Below are positions 9,336 to 19,309 of a stretch of 64,000 nucleotides of DNA, piece by piece. Source of the DNA: Toxorhynchites rutilus septentrionalis (Eukaryota; Arthropoda; Insecta; Diptera; Culicidae). Under the pieces are notes generated by a model. The model ran no database searches, had not been told where the DNA came from, and saw only the letters and a program-made list of their open reading frames with translations. The stretch's first letter is position 1. Each line of letters starts with the position of its first letter. The position numbers and the translations under genes are program-made. The stretch covers positions 258,702,994 through 258,766,993 of the forward strand of contig NC_073746.1 in the NCBI RefSeq assembly GCF_029784135.1, read 5' to 3'.

Positions 9336-11514
9336 TGTTGTGAGTCAAACCTTTGAATCCACATACAAAACATATCAATCCTTTCAATGAACGACATTGA
9401 TCTAATTGATGATTTGGTTGCCGACAATTCAAACACACATTTGAAGGTGGGGGTTTGAATCCAGCTACCAGAAACTCTAGCGTCCGATGTGGTTTAGACG
9501 GACCTTCTCTAGGATCTTCAGTACCAACTGATTGTAAATTATTGGGTTTCTTTATTGGTTCAGGAAAAGATTGTAGCTTTTCACTGGATTCTGCTCTTTC
9601 TTTAGAAGACTTCCAATTATTACTTTTGTTGTATTTCCCCTTTTGTGGGTTCGGTTGTATCGAATTTGTATTGGGTGGGTTCTTATTGGTGATTATATTC
9701 GCCGATTTTTCGTTACCGAAAACTTTGTGGTACATGGAAAAATTAGATGCATCAATGAGATGACCAGACTCGATGAGTTGTGGAAGATCGTAAATGGGTT
9801 TCCACAGCAAGGCCTTTTTATAATCCGTTCGGAGGTTACGTTTCAGTACATCTAGTTTTTCTTTATCGTGCATTGGGGTAATCATGGATCTGAATTTCTT
9901 ATCCATATCAAAATAAAAATCTTGAAATGTTTCATTCCTCTGCTGGCGTCTTTGATAAATGCTAGATCGAACCAGTGTGTCTAATTCAGGATGAACGAAA
10001 GCTTTTCGAAGCTCTTGAATTAAGTGTTGCCAACTATGCAATCTCCCACTAGAGCGCAGGGACATGTACCAGTTTGATGCTGGTCCTGTGAACAGATGGA
10101 ATGCAGAATTAAATAATTCTTCTTCAGAAACACGCTCCGAAAGCGACAACTGTTCTACCATAAGTAGAAATTCGTTGAGTTTCATGCCTTGATCATTTCC
10201 AGAATACTTTTCGATGTTCCACTGTGAAACCGGTATCGTCTTGTGCAATATCGGGGTACGTCTCGAATCAGAGGTGCTGGAATTTGTAAAGAAGTTGTGA
10301 CGATTCATATTGAGTTCATTTTGTGGAAAGTGTGGATTGTAATTGTTTGTAGCGTGGAGTGCGTTCTGTGGATAAGTCAGAATGGGGTTCGTGACTTTCT
10401 GATGAGCGGAATTCATTCCGAAGGACCCAACATTCTGAGGATGAGTGATGTCTGAGAACTGAAGCGGATTATTTGCGGGAAAGGTATTGGTGAAATTTGA
10501 ATATGGTAAGTTTGAAAAATGCTCATGGGCGCGGTTTCTATCAGGAGCTACCCCAGGAGGGCAACACATGTTCGATACTGTTGAATATACCGATGATGAT
10601 GGCATTAATGACGGAATTGGTCGCGAGTATTGCGCGACTACTACAGTATTTAAGGTGGAAGGGTAAGTAGTTTTCGGAATCGTACCGGTGTATTTTGATA
10701 CTGAAGTTGCAGTACACACAGATGGGTTAAATGAATGAAAATTTTGATCGTTTCGCGATGAGATCTGAATTGATGAAGCAATCGGTGAATCGTTATCGGA
10801 AGGTATTTGAGATTTTCTCAACATAAACAGTTCTTTTTCAAGAGATAATAATGCGTCCCGCAAATCGGTAACGTCTGTCGACTTCGAAGTATTAATCAAA
10901 CCCATTCGTTGGAAACAATTCATCATATCTAGCTCAATGGAAAACAAATCTGCTTGAGATTGTCTTTGTATTGTATTTGAATCACTCACAACTGGATTAC
11001 AGTCCACTGTCACTTCTTCATCCTCGCCCACGCTACCAGGATTTTCACGATAATTATCTTCATTTTCTCCATAATGACGATTAAGCAAATCTAAAACTTT
11101 CTTCAACAATTCATGCGCATTATCTTTCACGTTTTCGTTTGCATTCGCAATCAGCACTAGTAATCGATTTGCTATATGCAATAATGAAGTATAGCATTTT
11201 GGTGCCACATGATTCGCGGTTAATGAGTATTCGAGGTTATGCAACTTTTCTCTACAAATTTCTAATTCTTTTCCCTCTTCATGGGGTAAAATTCTTTCGA
11301 TCACGATATTTTCCTTCTCCTGCTTTAGCACTTCGCGTAATGCTCGACGTCGTCGAGTCATTGTACGTTCTCCTGACAAGAATATGTTCCTCATGGCTAA
11401 TTCATAGTCTAACTCTTCTGCGTCCAGAAAATCTACTCTCATATGCACCCATTTTTCCTTCAAATTATCACTCGTAAATTTCTTCGATGAATCCATATCG
11501 AATCTACACTTCAT
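9250..11514 (-). CDS. Gag polyprotein of the gypsy-type element
   Basis: Gag forms the virus-like particle and packages the RNA. The frame starts at a true ATG (11514) about 370 bp inside the 5' LTR and runs 754 codons, long for a gypsy Gag. The N-terminal half is acidic and basic by turns. A central Ser/Asn/Pro-rich linker follows. A retrotransposon capsid domain lies at roughly 420-590 (ASNWYMSLRSSGRLHSW). A CX2CX4HX4C knuckle sits at 694-707 (CLNCRQPNHQLDQC), with a second CX2C at 715-718. The partner cysteines of the second motif are encoded in the neighbouring frame, so a one-base loss has probably shifted the last about 35 codons. Confidence 0.9.
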   Translation of the reverse strand: MKCRFDMDSSKKFTSDNLKEKWVHMRVDFLDAEELDYELAMRNIFLSGERTMTRRRRALREVLKQEKENIVIERILPHEEGKELEICREKLHNLEYSLTANHVAPKCYTSLLHIANRLLVLIANANENVKDNAHELLKKVLDLLNRHYGENEDNYRENPGSVGEDEEVTVDCNPVVSDSNTIQRQSQADLFSIELDMMNCFQRMGLINTSKSTDVTDLRDALLSLEKELFMLRKSQIPSDNDSPIASSIQISSRNDQNFHSFNPSVCTATSVSKYTGTIPKTTYPSTLNTVVVAQYSRPIPSLMPSSSVYSTVSNMCCPPGVAPDRNRAHEHFSNLPYSNFTNTFPANNPLQFSDITHPQNVGSFGMNSAHQKVTNPILTYPQNALHATNNYNPHFPQNELNMNRHNFFTNSSTSDSRRTPILHKTIPVSQWNIEKYSGNDQGMKLNEFLLMVEQLSLSERVSEEELFNSAFHLFTGPASNWYMSLRSSGRLHSWQHLIQELRKAFVHPELDTLVRSSIYQRRQQRNETFQDFYFDMDKKFRSMITPMHDKEKLDVLKRNLRTDYKKALLWKPIYDLPQLIESGHLIDASNFSMYHKVFGNEKSANIITNKNPPNTNSIQPNPQKGKYNKSNNWKSSKERAESSEKLQSFPEPIKKPNNLQSVGTEDPREGPSKPHRTLEFLVAGFKPPPSNVCLNCRQPNHQLDQCRSLKGLICFVCGFKGLTHNIVHIAEKTDFRRSKNADRQTTPRKSRYF
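9314..9320 (-). promoter_or_regulatory. Candidate -1 ribosomal frameshift heptamer A AAA AAC
   Basis: On the element strand A AAA AAC lies in the frame that completes the second zinc-binding motif of Gag. A -1 slip there enters the protease/RT frame directly. The heptamer is the classic X XXY YYZ type used for gag-pol expression. In this copy the upstream one-base lesion puts Gag itself in another frame. Confidence 0.6.
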
Positions 11515-11829
11515 CTACACTTTATCACTACGTAATTTATCTAGAGATCTGAAATAGAATGGCGATGATAAGGTAAGTACACGTGTTCACTTCCTGCGGA
11601 CACAAGCAATCCTAGATAGGGGCTTGTTCCGATCTCCAAACGCAATATAATTTCACGTCGCTGTTATCAGTCAGCTCAAATCGATACTTTTTTTTCGATA
11701 CAAAGAATCAAACGATTTCCTAAAACTTCACCCACTCTTCCAGTGCGAAAATCGAAGCAGAAATTAATCGAGACGAATGACTTTTTATCTAATTCGAGAC
11801 GAATGTCTCGAGTCTCCCCGAGATGCCGT
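11515..11829 (-). other. 5' leader of the gypsy-type element
   Basis: This is untranslated sequence between the leader hairpin and the gag ATG. It contains the small stem TCGAGAC/GTCTCGA at 11794-11811. No ORF of note is present. Confidence 0.6.
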
Positions 11830-11862
11830 AAAAATATTCTAACTGAAGGTTAGAATATTTTT
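11830..11862 (-). other. 14 bp perfect hairpin in the gypsy leader
   Basis: The arms 11830-11843 and 11849-11862 (AATATTCTAAC core) are perfectly complementary around the 5 base loop TGAAG. It lies 7 bases downstream of the primer-binding site in the element sense. A second small stem (TCGAGAC, loop GAAT) is at 11794-11811. Leader hairpins of this kind can serve packaging, dimerisation or translation. Confidence 0.7.
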
Positions 11863-11869
11863 TGTTTTA

Positions 11870-11881
11870 GGAGGATCGCCA
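11870..11881 (-). other. Candidate tRNA primer-binding site
   Basis: On the element strand, after a 2 base gap from the 5' LTR, the sequence reads TGGCGATCCTCC. TGG complements a tRNA CCA end. I could not assign the tRNA from memory. Confidence 0.55.
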
Positions 11882-11883
11882 AT

Positions 11884-12830
11884 TGTTAACTACGGCTTTA
11901 GCCGTACTGCCCAGCTTAGCTCACCTCGTGTTTTATATTTCTCTCAGGGTCGGCTTTGGCCCTCGGGAGGACTGTTTCGACCTCGGTTGGACCACCAGCA
12001 AAGCGGATTTGCGAAATGCGGACACAAGAAGCTGCCTATGCAAAATGGACTGGCATTGATTATTTAATAGAATAGAGCAGAGAAGTTAGTTTTTGATTTT
12101 CTATATTTTTTCGGTTTAAAGGGTTAGTATCGGTACCGTTTTCGTTGGGGCCCTTCGTTGTCCTTCGTGGTCGTCGTCGTCGCGCTGCGGTTCACCGGTG
12201 CGGATGGAAGGGGGGAGGCGTTCTGTCCGTGATGCTCTGGACCGTATAGAAAAAGAGCGTCGCTTGGAAACGTGGTGGTAGGTGGCCGGAGTTTCTCGGC
12301 AGGACACCCGAGGATGGTGTAGCGTGATTGAGGGTCCTATTCCGCAAGAGGTCTTCTCTCTCTACTTCTGTCACTTCACTCTACCACTCACTTTTTTTCT
12401 TTCACGACTCTTTTCTATCTTCTCAACTCACTGTCTTTCAACTCTCTTCTCCTCAAATTTCTGTTCCAACGATACCAAAATTCTTCACTTGCGTGTCGTT
12501 TCCTGACTCCGGACTAAGTGACCGACTCAATCCAACATCTCCTTCCAAGTCCCCTCCTTTCCTATCATCCAGCTCCTGCCCTTCTCCTACTCCCTCCCAT
12601 TTCCACCGGAAGGACATCTGTCAATCCTGACAGATGTCTCTTTTCGCCTGACACGCAACCTCGTCGGGGCGATGTTGGGTTAGTATGTTTACATAAATTA
12701 AATCAAGGTATGTACATTTAACAACATTTATACCAGTCGAAGCAAAACAAAAATTGACTTACACACTAGACAGAAAATATTTACACAAACAACCTTTTGT
12801 GACCGAAGAATTTTGAAATGATCGGTAACA
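11884..12830 (-). repeat. 5' LTR of the gypsy-type element
   Basis: This is the upstream LTR in the element sense, offset by exactly 7920 bp from its partner. It should carry the promoter driving minus-strand transcription. I could not fix a transcription start. Confidence 0.95.
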
Positions 12831-12931
12831 AACTGGTTATTTACATCTGGCACAAACATAATTTTCGTAGCTGTTTAGTCAACTTTTCGTGCGTAGTGAC
12901 GTGTTCCTCACGCTGAGGAAACTTCCGGTGA

Positions 12932-13680
12932 ATGGATGGAAGGCCAATTTCAACACAGATCCGAAATTTTATTGTGCGTGACTTCCGGCGTAAGGAGCCA
13001 CAACGAAACATTGCTGGCAAGTATGGTGTAAGCCGTGGTGCGGTCCAGCTGGTCGTTCGGAAGCATCAGATGCTCGGGAGCTTGATCGATCGACCGGGAA
13101 GAGGACCGAAACGTTAGACTGATGCAAGAACAAACACGCTAATTATCCGGAATGTAAAGAAAAACCCACGAACGACCATTCGGGCGATTAAAGAAAGTTT
13201 TGATCTGAGTCTTTCCAGTCGCACCATTCAACGACGCTTATTGGAACGGGGCCTGAATAGTTACTTCTCCAAAAAGCGACCGATTATGACTGCCAATGAT
13301 TACGTCGTCATTTTGTGCGAGAACCTGAAAGAATCCATGCTGAAAATGGGAATACCCCTTCCAGCAAGACAAGTACCCGAACCATACTGCAAAGAAAACA
13401 GCAGCATTCTTCAGATCGGCCCGGATCAAACCAATAGTGTGGCCACCCCGAGGAGCCGACTTGAATCCTATTGAGAATTTATGGACGATTTTAGACAACA
13501 AGGTGGACAAAACTGACGTTACGAACAAGCAACATTATTTTGTTGCGTTGAAGAAGGCTTGAGACGAGCTAAGCCCCCAACACCTCCGAAACCTCGTGGA
13601 GAGTATGCGAAAGCATTGTCAGTTAGTTATCGAGACCAAAGGAGATCATATCGACTATTACTTATTTGTTTTTATTTTCA
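12932..13680 (+). pseudogene. Tc1-like transposase, internally deleted and frameshifted
   Basis: Transposases of this family cut and paste elements ending in short inverted repeats. The frame starts at ATG 12932 with a helix-turn-helix (RNIAGKYGVSRGAVQLV). It has an in-frame TAG at 13115-13117, then continues through a second DNA-binding helix (SLSSRTIQRRLLERG). Here SKKRP is joined directly to IMTANDYVV, so about 100 residues with the first catalytic Asp are missing. After a frameshift near 13360 other frames give QQDKYPNHT (second Asp) and DLNPIENLW (third acidic residue), then the C-terminal tail to about 13680. It is non-functional, and could only be a substrate for another transposase. 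Confidence 0.88.
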
Positions 13681-13706
13681 TAAATTAACCTTGAAGTGGA
13701 TTTTTT

Positions 13707-13732
13707 ATGTCACACCCTAAAAGTGCCCATTT
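13707..13732 (-). repeat. Tc1-like right terminal inverted repeat
   Basis: This is the partner of 3869-3894. It follows the transposase 3' end by a few dozen bases, as expected for a Tc1-like element. Confidence 0.65.
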
Positions 13733-16009
13733 CAGAAGAAAAGTAATTTTTTGTTTTCCTAAAAAAATGAATTAAAGATATTGAAATGGAAAAATGCTCT
13801 AGTAATTACCTACTTTCACGTAGGTAATGACAGGAATACCGAAAAGATTGAAAAAAAAACATTTAATACATTTAAACATTTATTTCGAATGGGATGTTTT
13901 TTAGCTTGTTTTTTCGTACCGTTCCTGAATGATTTGCCCATCTCTACCATGGAGGCTAACGCTCGAATTGTATGCAAACATGCTGTTTGTTGCTCTTCCA
14001 CCACAGCGCAAGCAGCGAGTAAAATCCATAAAATAGGATAAATTTCCTATCCAATGGTACATAATACAACATACACCCACGTAATTAGATTCTTGTAACG
14101 AAGCTAAGCGCTTATAAAGGAAATTAATGCCGCACCTTATCACGATTCTTACGTCGATTACAGGTGTTGGGTAACGGGGAGCTCACCGGGCGGTACAACG
14201 GGAGGGGGTTTTTACGGGCAGCGATTCGTGAATGTCTTTCCTTGTCTACTTAGCTCTGGACGGTGCAACAGTGGAACTCCACGTGCATCGGCAGTAGAGT
14301 GTACAAATCTTCTAACAAAGCAGATGACCTCGTTCGTGAAGAAAACCGAACTATAGCTACCAGTAACCAACGAAATTGCAGGAAAAAAACTACGGGTTTT
14401 CGGAAGCAACACTCAACTTTCTACTTCCGTTTTACGTGAGGATAGTCCCATTTGATATCTATCATTAGGTGATATGGTTTTTTTACGCGGATTTTCCAAT
14501 TAACGCTTTTTTTACGCGGTTTTTTACGAGGTACGTATCCCTCGCCTAAAAAAACTGGGTGTATATGATGACTATTGGCAATGACTATTTTGCATAATAT
14601 GTATTTGAAATCCCTTAATTTTTTGTTACATTTTTAGTATGGTGATCCCCTTATATAGAAATCAAAGACGTAGTCCCACGTCAAAAAACTATTTTTTGTT
14701 TTATATGCATATACTGTTTGTTTTGAAAATTAAATACTCAAAAACGCAAAAAAAACGCCACTCTGATTTTTTGATATTTTATGTAAAATATCTCAGCTCG
14801 TAAGAAAAATATTAAAAAAATATATAGTGCCCTTAGTCCCAGAACCATTTTTTACATAACATATCCAAAAATCAGGAAGGCGTTATTCTTTGTTCTTGAG
14901 TTATAATTTTTCAAAATAGGTTAAAAAATATGTTTTTCCTTTTTTTTATCATAATTATTCTATTCAAAAATTTATTACTTTTGAACTAGCGGGCCGATTC
15001 ACATGAACGATATATCAGTTTGAATCCAATAAGTTTGTCTTCTTTGAAAAAGTACAATACCTGCGTAAAAATTGTATTCCAATCGCAGAGATGTAGTCTA
15101 GTCGCATAGGAAAATTGAACGAAAACTGAAAACATGTTAACCTGAAAGAATCATGACTCAAAAACGAAAGAGCACCTCTTCGATATTCGGATATGTTATG
15201 TAAAAAAAACCTCAGCTTTCAAGAAAAAAACATAAAAAAATACAGCGCCCGTGGTCCTGAGTCCATGGAAACTATGAAACACAAATACGATCAATAATTA
15301 TGAAAACAAAATCCAAATCTTTTGCAAATGTAACATTTTTCCAAAAAACTAGTTGATTGAATTTTATTTGATATATCGATCATCTAAATCGGTCCAGTTG
15401 TTCAAAAGTTATGAATTTAAAAAAAGTCATTTTTGGAAAAAAAAAGTAAAAAAAAGTGATTTTTTGGACTACCCCAAAATGGAAATGAGCACCCTAATAA
15501 AACAAAATAAAAAAATACAGGTCTAATGCTTTGCGATAAGAAATAAAACTACCATCTTTCATATTTTTGATATTTTTTTTTGTTTTTATTAGGGTGTCTA
15601 TTTAAACTTTTTTTAAAAATGACCAACATATCAAATTAAAGCCAATAAGCTAGTTTTCCGTTTTGTATTACATTTGCAATAAAAAAAATTGATTTTGTTT
15701 TTGTAATTATTGATTGTATTTGTGGGGCTCAAAATGAAAGGGGTGTAAGTGACATCATTGATTTCTCTACATCGACTCTCTCTCTTTTGGTCATAACTTA
15801 GCTGCATACACATTCCAGCTGTATTTGACAATGTGGAATATAGGTCAAAACCTCATCTATAGGATTCAATAGCTAACTCAAATTGGAATGATTTTGCAGT
15901 TGAGTTAATACCTAAAGAAAACGTTGATGAAGAGAAATCGATCAAATCACTTACACCCCTTTCCTTCTGAGCCCCTTATTTGTTTTTTATAGTTTACTCG
16001 GTTAAAGAT
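13733..16009. repeat. Non-coding spacer with AT-rich dispersed repeat (family D)
   Basis: The first 800 bp show no recognisable gene. From about 14570 to 15620 the sequence is A/T-run rich and shares stretches with 56880-57620, for example ATATCCAAAAATCAG at 14861 and 57400, and AGGGTGNC-type ends. Part is repeated in inverted orientation within each copy: 14810-14880 pairs with 15180-15260. A 16 bp palindrome-like motif, GACGTAGTCCCACGTC, lies at 14667-14682. Confidence 0.5.
13805..13828. repeat. 9 bp hairpin ATTACCTAC / GTAGGTAAT
   Basis: The stems are perfect, with a 6 base loop, about 70 bp outside the Tc1 right end. Function unknown. Confidence 0.5.
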
Positions 16010-18141
16010 GGAGGGCGATGGTGTAATGCAACAGAATGTTTACTTGAACATCTTGGAGAAAAATATGAGGCAAAGTGAGATAAAATATAGGATTCAAGAT
16101 TTACCAAAACAATGACCTAAAGCACAAGGCACATAAAGTTTGCACATGGTTACATTACAATTGCTCAAAAGTTATTGATACTTCTCCACAATCTCCCGAT
16201 ATCATCCCAGCAAAAACTATGGGAGAGATCTGGGTAGAATAGTTAGAAACCATCAGATTTTTTAAAATAACGATTTTTAAAACTACTTCACGAATTAATG
16301 GATCAATTTTTCCTCCGAATATGCCAAAAAACTCGTAGATAACGGCTAAAGGCAGGTAAAGAACAAGGGTTACCATACTAAAGATGGAATTCTGAAATGG
16401 ATCAATTCCTTCGAAATTGAATTGAAATTTAAACCACTGTACTATTCTGAGTTTGAGTCAATTTTCATACATTCGCACATACATTCGCCATTTTTAGAGA
16501 AATAAAAACCATTATTCTGGAAACAGTGAAAACACCATGACTTTATCTAAATAGTATGTTCTGAAAGCTTGTTTTCGACTTTCAAAAAAAGGGAAAAGAG
16601 ATTCGCATGATGGCGTACGATTACGAGTTTGAGTCACTGTATACAGTGTAACATGAAGATGGAACGTCGGAACAAACAATTGGAACTTTGGACATGTGCT
16701 GCGCACGGTCGCATTATCGCTAAGCGCTCGGGTCGCTTGCGGTGCTAAATCGCGTGCTGTACATTTATTCCCAATGCATTCGCATAATACATTACTATTA
16801 CTTTTGGTCAAGCTAGAATTATTCTCATCACGATTAAATTTATGTTTTTTGGCACCTTCAATCACTGCCCAACTAGAATATTATGAATTAGTTCGAAAAA
16901 CAACTGCTTGAAGAATTACAGTGTGAAGGAAATGGTTCTGGAGAGAGCTAATAATAATAATCTACCATTAATAGCTTAATTCTTCCGGTAGCGCATACTA
17001 TTGCCGCGGATGTTGTCGTTGATTAGCCAGCTCATTGCACACAATACAAATATATGAGTGTGTTTATGTCAATTGAAAATCCATACCATTCCCGCTTCTC
17101 ACTAACGGAACACGAAGCTCAGTGCCGAAGACGCGAATAGCTCAGACTAGGCAGTGAATGGCAGCCGTTCGCGCTCAGTCTCAGTTCAACAACCGGGGTG
17201 TAAAAACGTGTATCTTAACTAGTCCGAATGGTATAGGGAAATCTCGTTCCAAAGTGTTTGGAACTTAGTCAATTGTGCTGATGAAACGCGGCGCCGTCGG
17301 TGATCGATTTCGTTCACGGGAAGAAATATGAATAGTGATATTGTTGAGAATGATAAAATAGAATTGTTCAGTGCTGCCTGTGTAAAGAAATATCCGGTAT
17401 TGTTTTCATTTGCGTGCATATTCAGCTTGATAATCAATGGCCACATGCTCGGAAAAAGTGAGTGCTATAAGTGTTAGTGCTATCATTAAAATGTGATTTA
17501 TCTCAATACAAGCCTCACTGCAGTTGTTTTACGAGCTAATTCTTAGTATGTTTGTCGCGCAGTGATGTTTGAATGTGCTAAAATGAGAAAAAAATAATAT
17601 AATATCATTATTAAAAAAATCTAGTTCTAAATTCTAAATTAACATAAAAGTGGAAGCAGTATAATGGGAGAACGCATTGTGAATAGAAGTGCAGCACGTG
17701 TTTCAGTACCGTAAGCAATCCTAGCATTTTGTGGAAAAAAAATAAGAATGCGACCGCGTGCCCAATACGTGATTTGCGTGAATGCGTGAGCGTGTGATTT
17801 TGATCTTTGCCTTTGTTTTATTTCGATCAATTGAATTGCATGAGTTATGAAACAAAGTATAAATGATATCAGTGGATGGAGAAAAAAACATATATATTGT
17901 GATTTGAAAATAAAAATTATAATTGTTGTCATGCTAGTGTAAAGTGTTTTTAAATTCAATTCGAATTGATTTATTCATTTATAAGAGGAAAAATGAAAAA
18001 AGATCAATAATAGAGTTTATACGGAGAATAACGTTCTGATATTCTGAAACGGTTTGAATCAACTAGCTGAGCAGTTAAAACGCGAACGCCAATGTAACAA
18101 TTACATTGCTGGAGGCACCGAAGGGTAAGTAGTTATCTTCA
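16010..18141 (+). repeat. Right arm of the ~2.1 kb inverted repeat
   Basis: This is the partner of 623-2735, in mirror orientation. It again contains an inverted pair of about 400 bp units (about 16680-17060 and 17380-17790) around a centre. The centre has TCAGTCTCAGTTC (near 17178, initiator-like) and, downstream, ATGAATAGTGATATTG opening a 47 codon frame that is not preserved in the other arm. The outer end reads GGAGGCACCGAAGG-GTAAGTAG, a consensus splice donor also conserved in the left arm. The palindrome CACTGTATACAGTG (16635-16648) is shared. It is transcribed, if at all, outward. Confidence 0.75.
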
Positions 18142-18619
18142 ATTATAACAATACACTGTGTAAATTTTCATCAATAGTTTGAGTTTTGCGCTTTTTATTC
18201 GCATATGTGTATTTTATGCTGTGTAATTTCATTATTTTCATATTTTTACATACATTAATTAAGTTATATCGATCACCCAGTAGAGAGAATATTTGCTTGG
18301 TGAAATTCTCGGATAAATTTCAACATCATGAAGAAATATTTTGCCCCGACCCAGACCTGGGGAATCGAAAAACTCATTTTTTAATTTTATTTTTATATTT
18401 TCGTTACTTTTGATGTTTCTGATGACATGAAAAATATGAAGTAACTTATTTGTAAATTAGTTGCTTCATTCATCGTAATATAATGTTGAAAAGTTAAAAG
18501 CGGTTTTCCTCGAAACATTGTTTTGACATAGGGCTATGTCTTTTATTTCTATGTAGAGGGATCAGTTTACGAAAAATGTAAAAATGTTAAATTATTAAGA
18601 GTTTTCGAAAGCATATTAC
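18142..18619. other. Non-coding stretch with a GACATAGGGCTATGTC palindrome
   Basis: No gene is seen. At 18525-18540 a degenerate copy of the family B terminal palindrome is followed by TTTATTTCTAT, as at the other occurrences. Confidence 0.5.
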
Positions 18620-19088
18620 TCAAAATCGGGTACTTTCGTATTAGCGTCACCGGAGCCGAAATACAATAGGTAGCATTTTTATTGTTCGCATTGTCATTCA
18701 AATATTATTTGTATTGTTGTTGCCTTGTTGTATGCAGTGTTTTGTCATTTTTTAGTGCTACGAAAATGTGTATTTGGGATTTGGGGTATTCAAGATAAAC
18801 GCCACTGGAGCGCAATTTTCATTATGAATTGGTTTTTCTTAATTGAATTTATTCCGAGGTCAACGTAAGGTAAAATCAATCAAGGATAAGGAACAGAGGC
18901 GGCCCTAAACCGCCGAGGTGACGCAATCCGAGTAAAATCGCATTTTTGTAACAATAAAAATGACAAAACACTATAAACAACAAGGCAGCAACAATACAAA
19001 AGATATCTGAGCGCCAGTGTGTACAATAAAATTGCTATCTATTGTATTTCGGCTCCGGTGACACTAATAGGAAAGTACCACATTTTGA
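18620..19088. repeat. Hairpin-type repeat with ~67 bp inverted ends
   Basis: The arms 18620-18687 and 19021-19088 are inverted copies with few mismatches; the core CACCGGAGCCGAAATACAAT is identical. The 330 bp between them has no ORF and is itself related, inverted, to 19540-19720. This fits a MITE or foldback element. Confidence 0.65.
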
Positions 19089-19222
19089 TACCCCACACGT
19101 GTTTTTCGATTTTTTCAATTTTTATCCCCTCCCCCTGCAGCAAGTTTGAAAACATATAATTAGACACCCCACACGTGTTTTTTCCGAAAATTTCAAATTT
19201 TACCCCCTCCCCCAGCCCTTGC
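19089..19222 (+). repeat. Two-copy tandem repeat, period 76 bp
   Basis: CCCCACACGTGTTTTT occurs at 19091 and again at 19167, each followed by an AT-rich stretch and a C-rich TACCCCCTCCCCC-like run. Confidence 0.55.
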
Positions 19223-19309
19223 TTTGGAGTTCATAACCAAAATGACTCAAAAATAGATTCAGCACCTTTGAAAACCCCCGTACATCTAATTTCAAGGCAT
19301 TTCCATTCA

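Larger units (their letters stand above)
3964..12830 (-). mobile_element. Ty3/gypsy-type LTR retrotransposon, nearly complete
   Basis: This 8867 bp element reads on the minus strand. It is bounded by LTRs starting TG and ending CA and flanked by the 4 bp duplication AACT (3960-3963 and 12831-12834). Domain order in the element sense is gag, protease, reverse transcriptase, RNase H, integrase. That order (integrase last) and the motifs place it in Ty3/gypsy. No env-like ORF is seen. Candidate primer-binding and polypurine sites sit at the expected places. The six LTR differences imply recent insertion. Coding is broken by two single-base frame changes and one in-frame UGA, so this copy is probably not autonomous unless the breaks are assembly errors. 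Confidence 0.95.
3869..13732 (+). mobile_element. Tc1/mariner-type DNA transposon, split by an LTR retrotransposon
   Basis: The two ends form imperfect terminal inverted repeats: 3869-3894 against the complement of 13707-13732, 22 of 26 identical, both starting AAATGGG. The inner part holds a degraded Tc1-like transposase (12932-13680). Left-end sequence 3869-3963 and right-end sequence 12831-13732 join seamlessly once the gypsy element and one copy of the AACT duplication are removed. The intact Tc1 part is therefore only about 1 kb, shorter than the usual 1.3-1.7 kb, which agrees with the internal deletion seen in the transposase. The exact outer boundary and TA duplication could not be fixed, and similarity weakens outward. 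Confidence 0.7.

Noticed and set aside
13901..14143. Minus-strand ORF with CLRCGG
   Set aside because: A single Cys pair with no continuing zinc motif; AT-rich flanks and no homology recognised.
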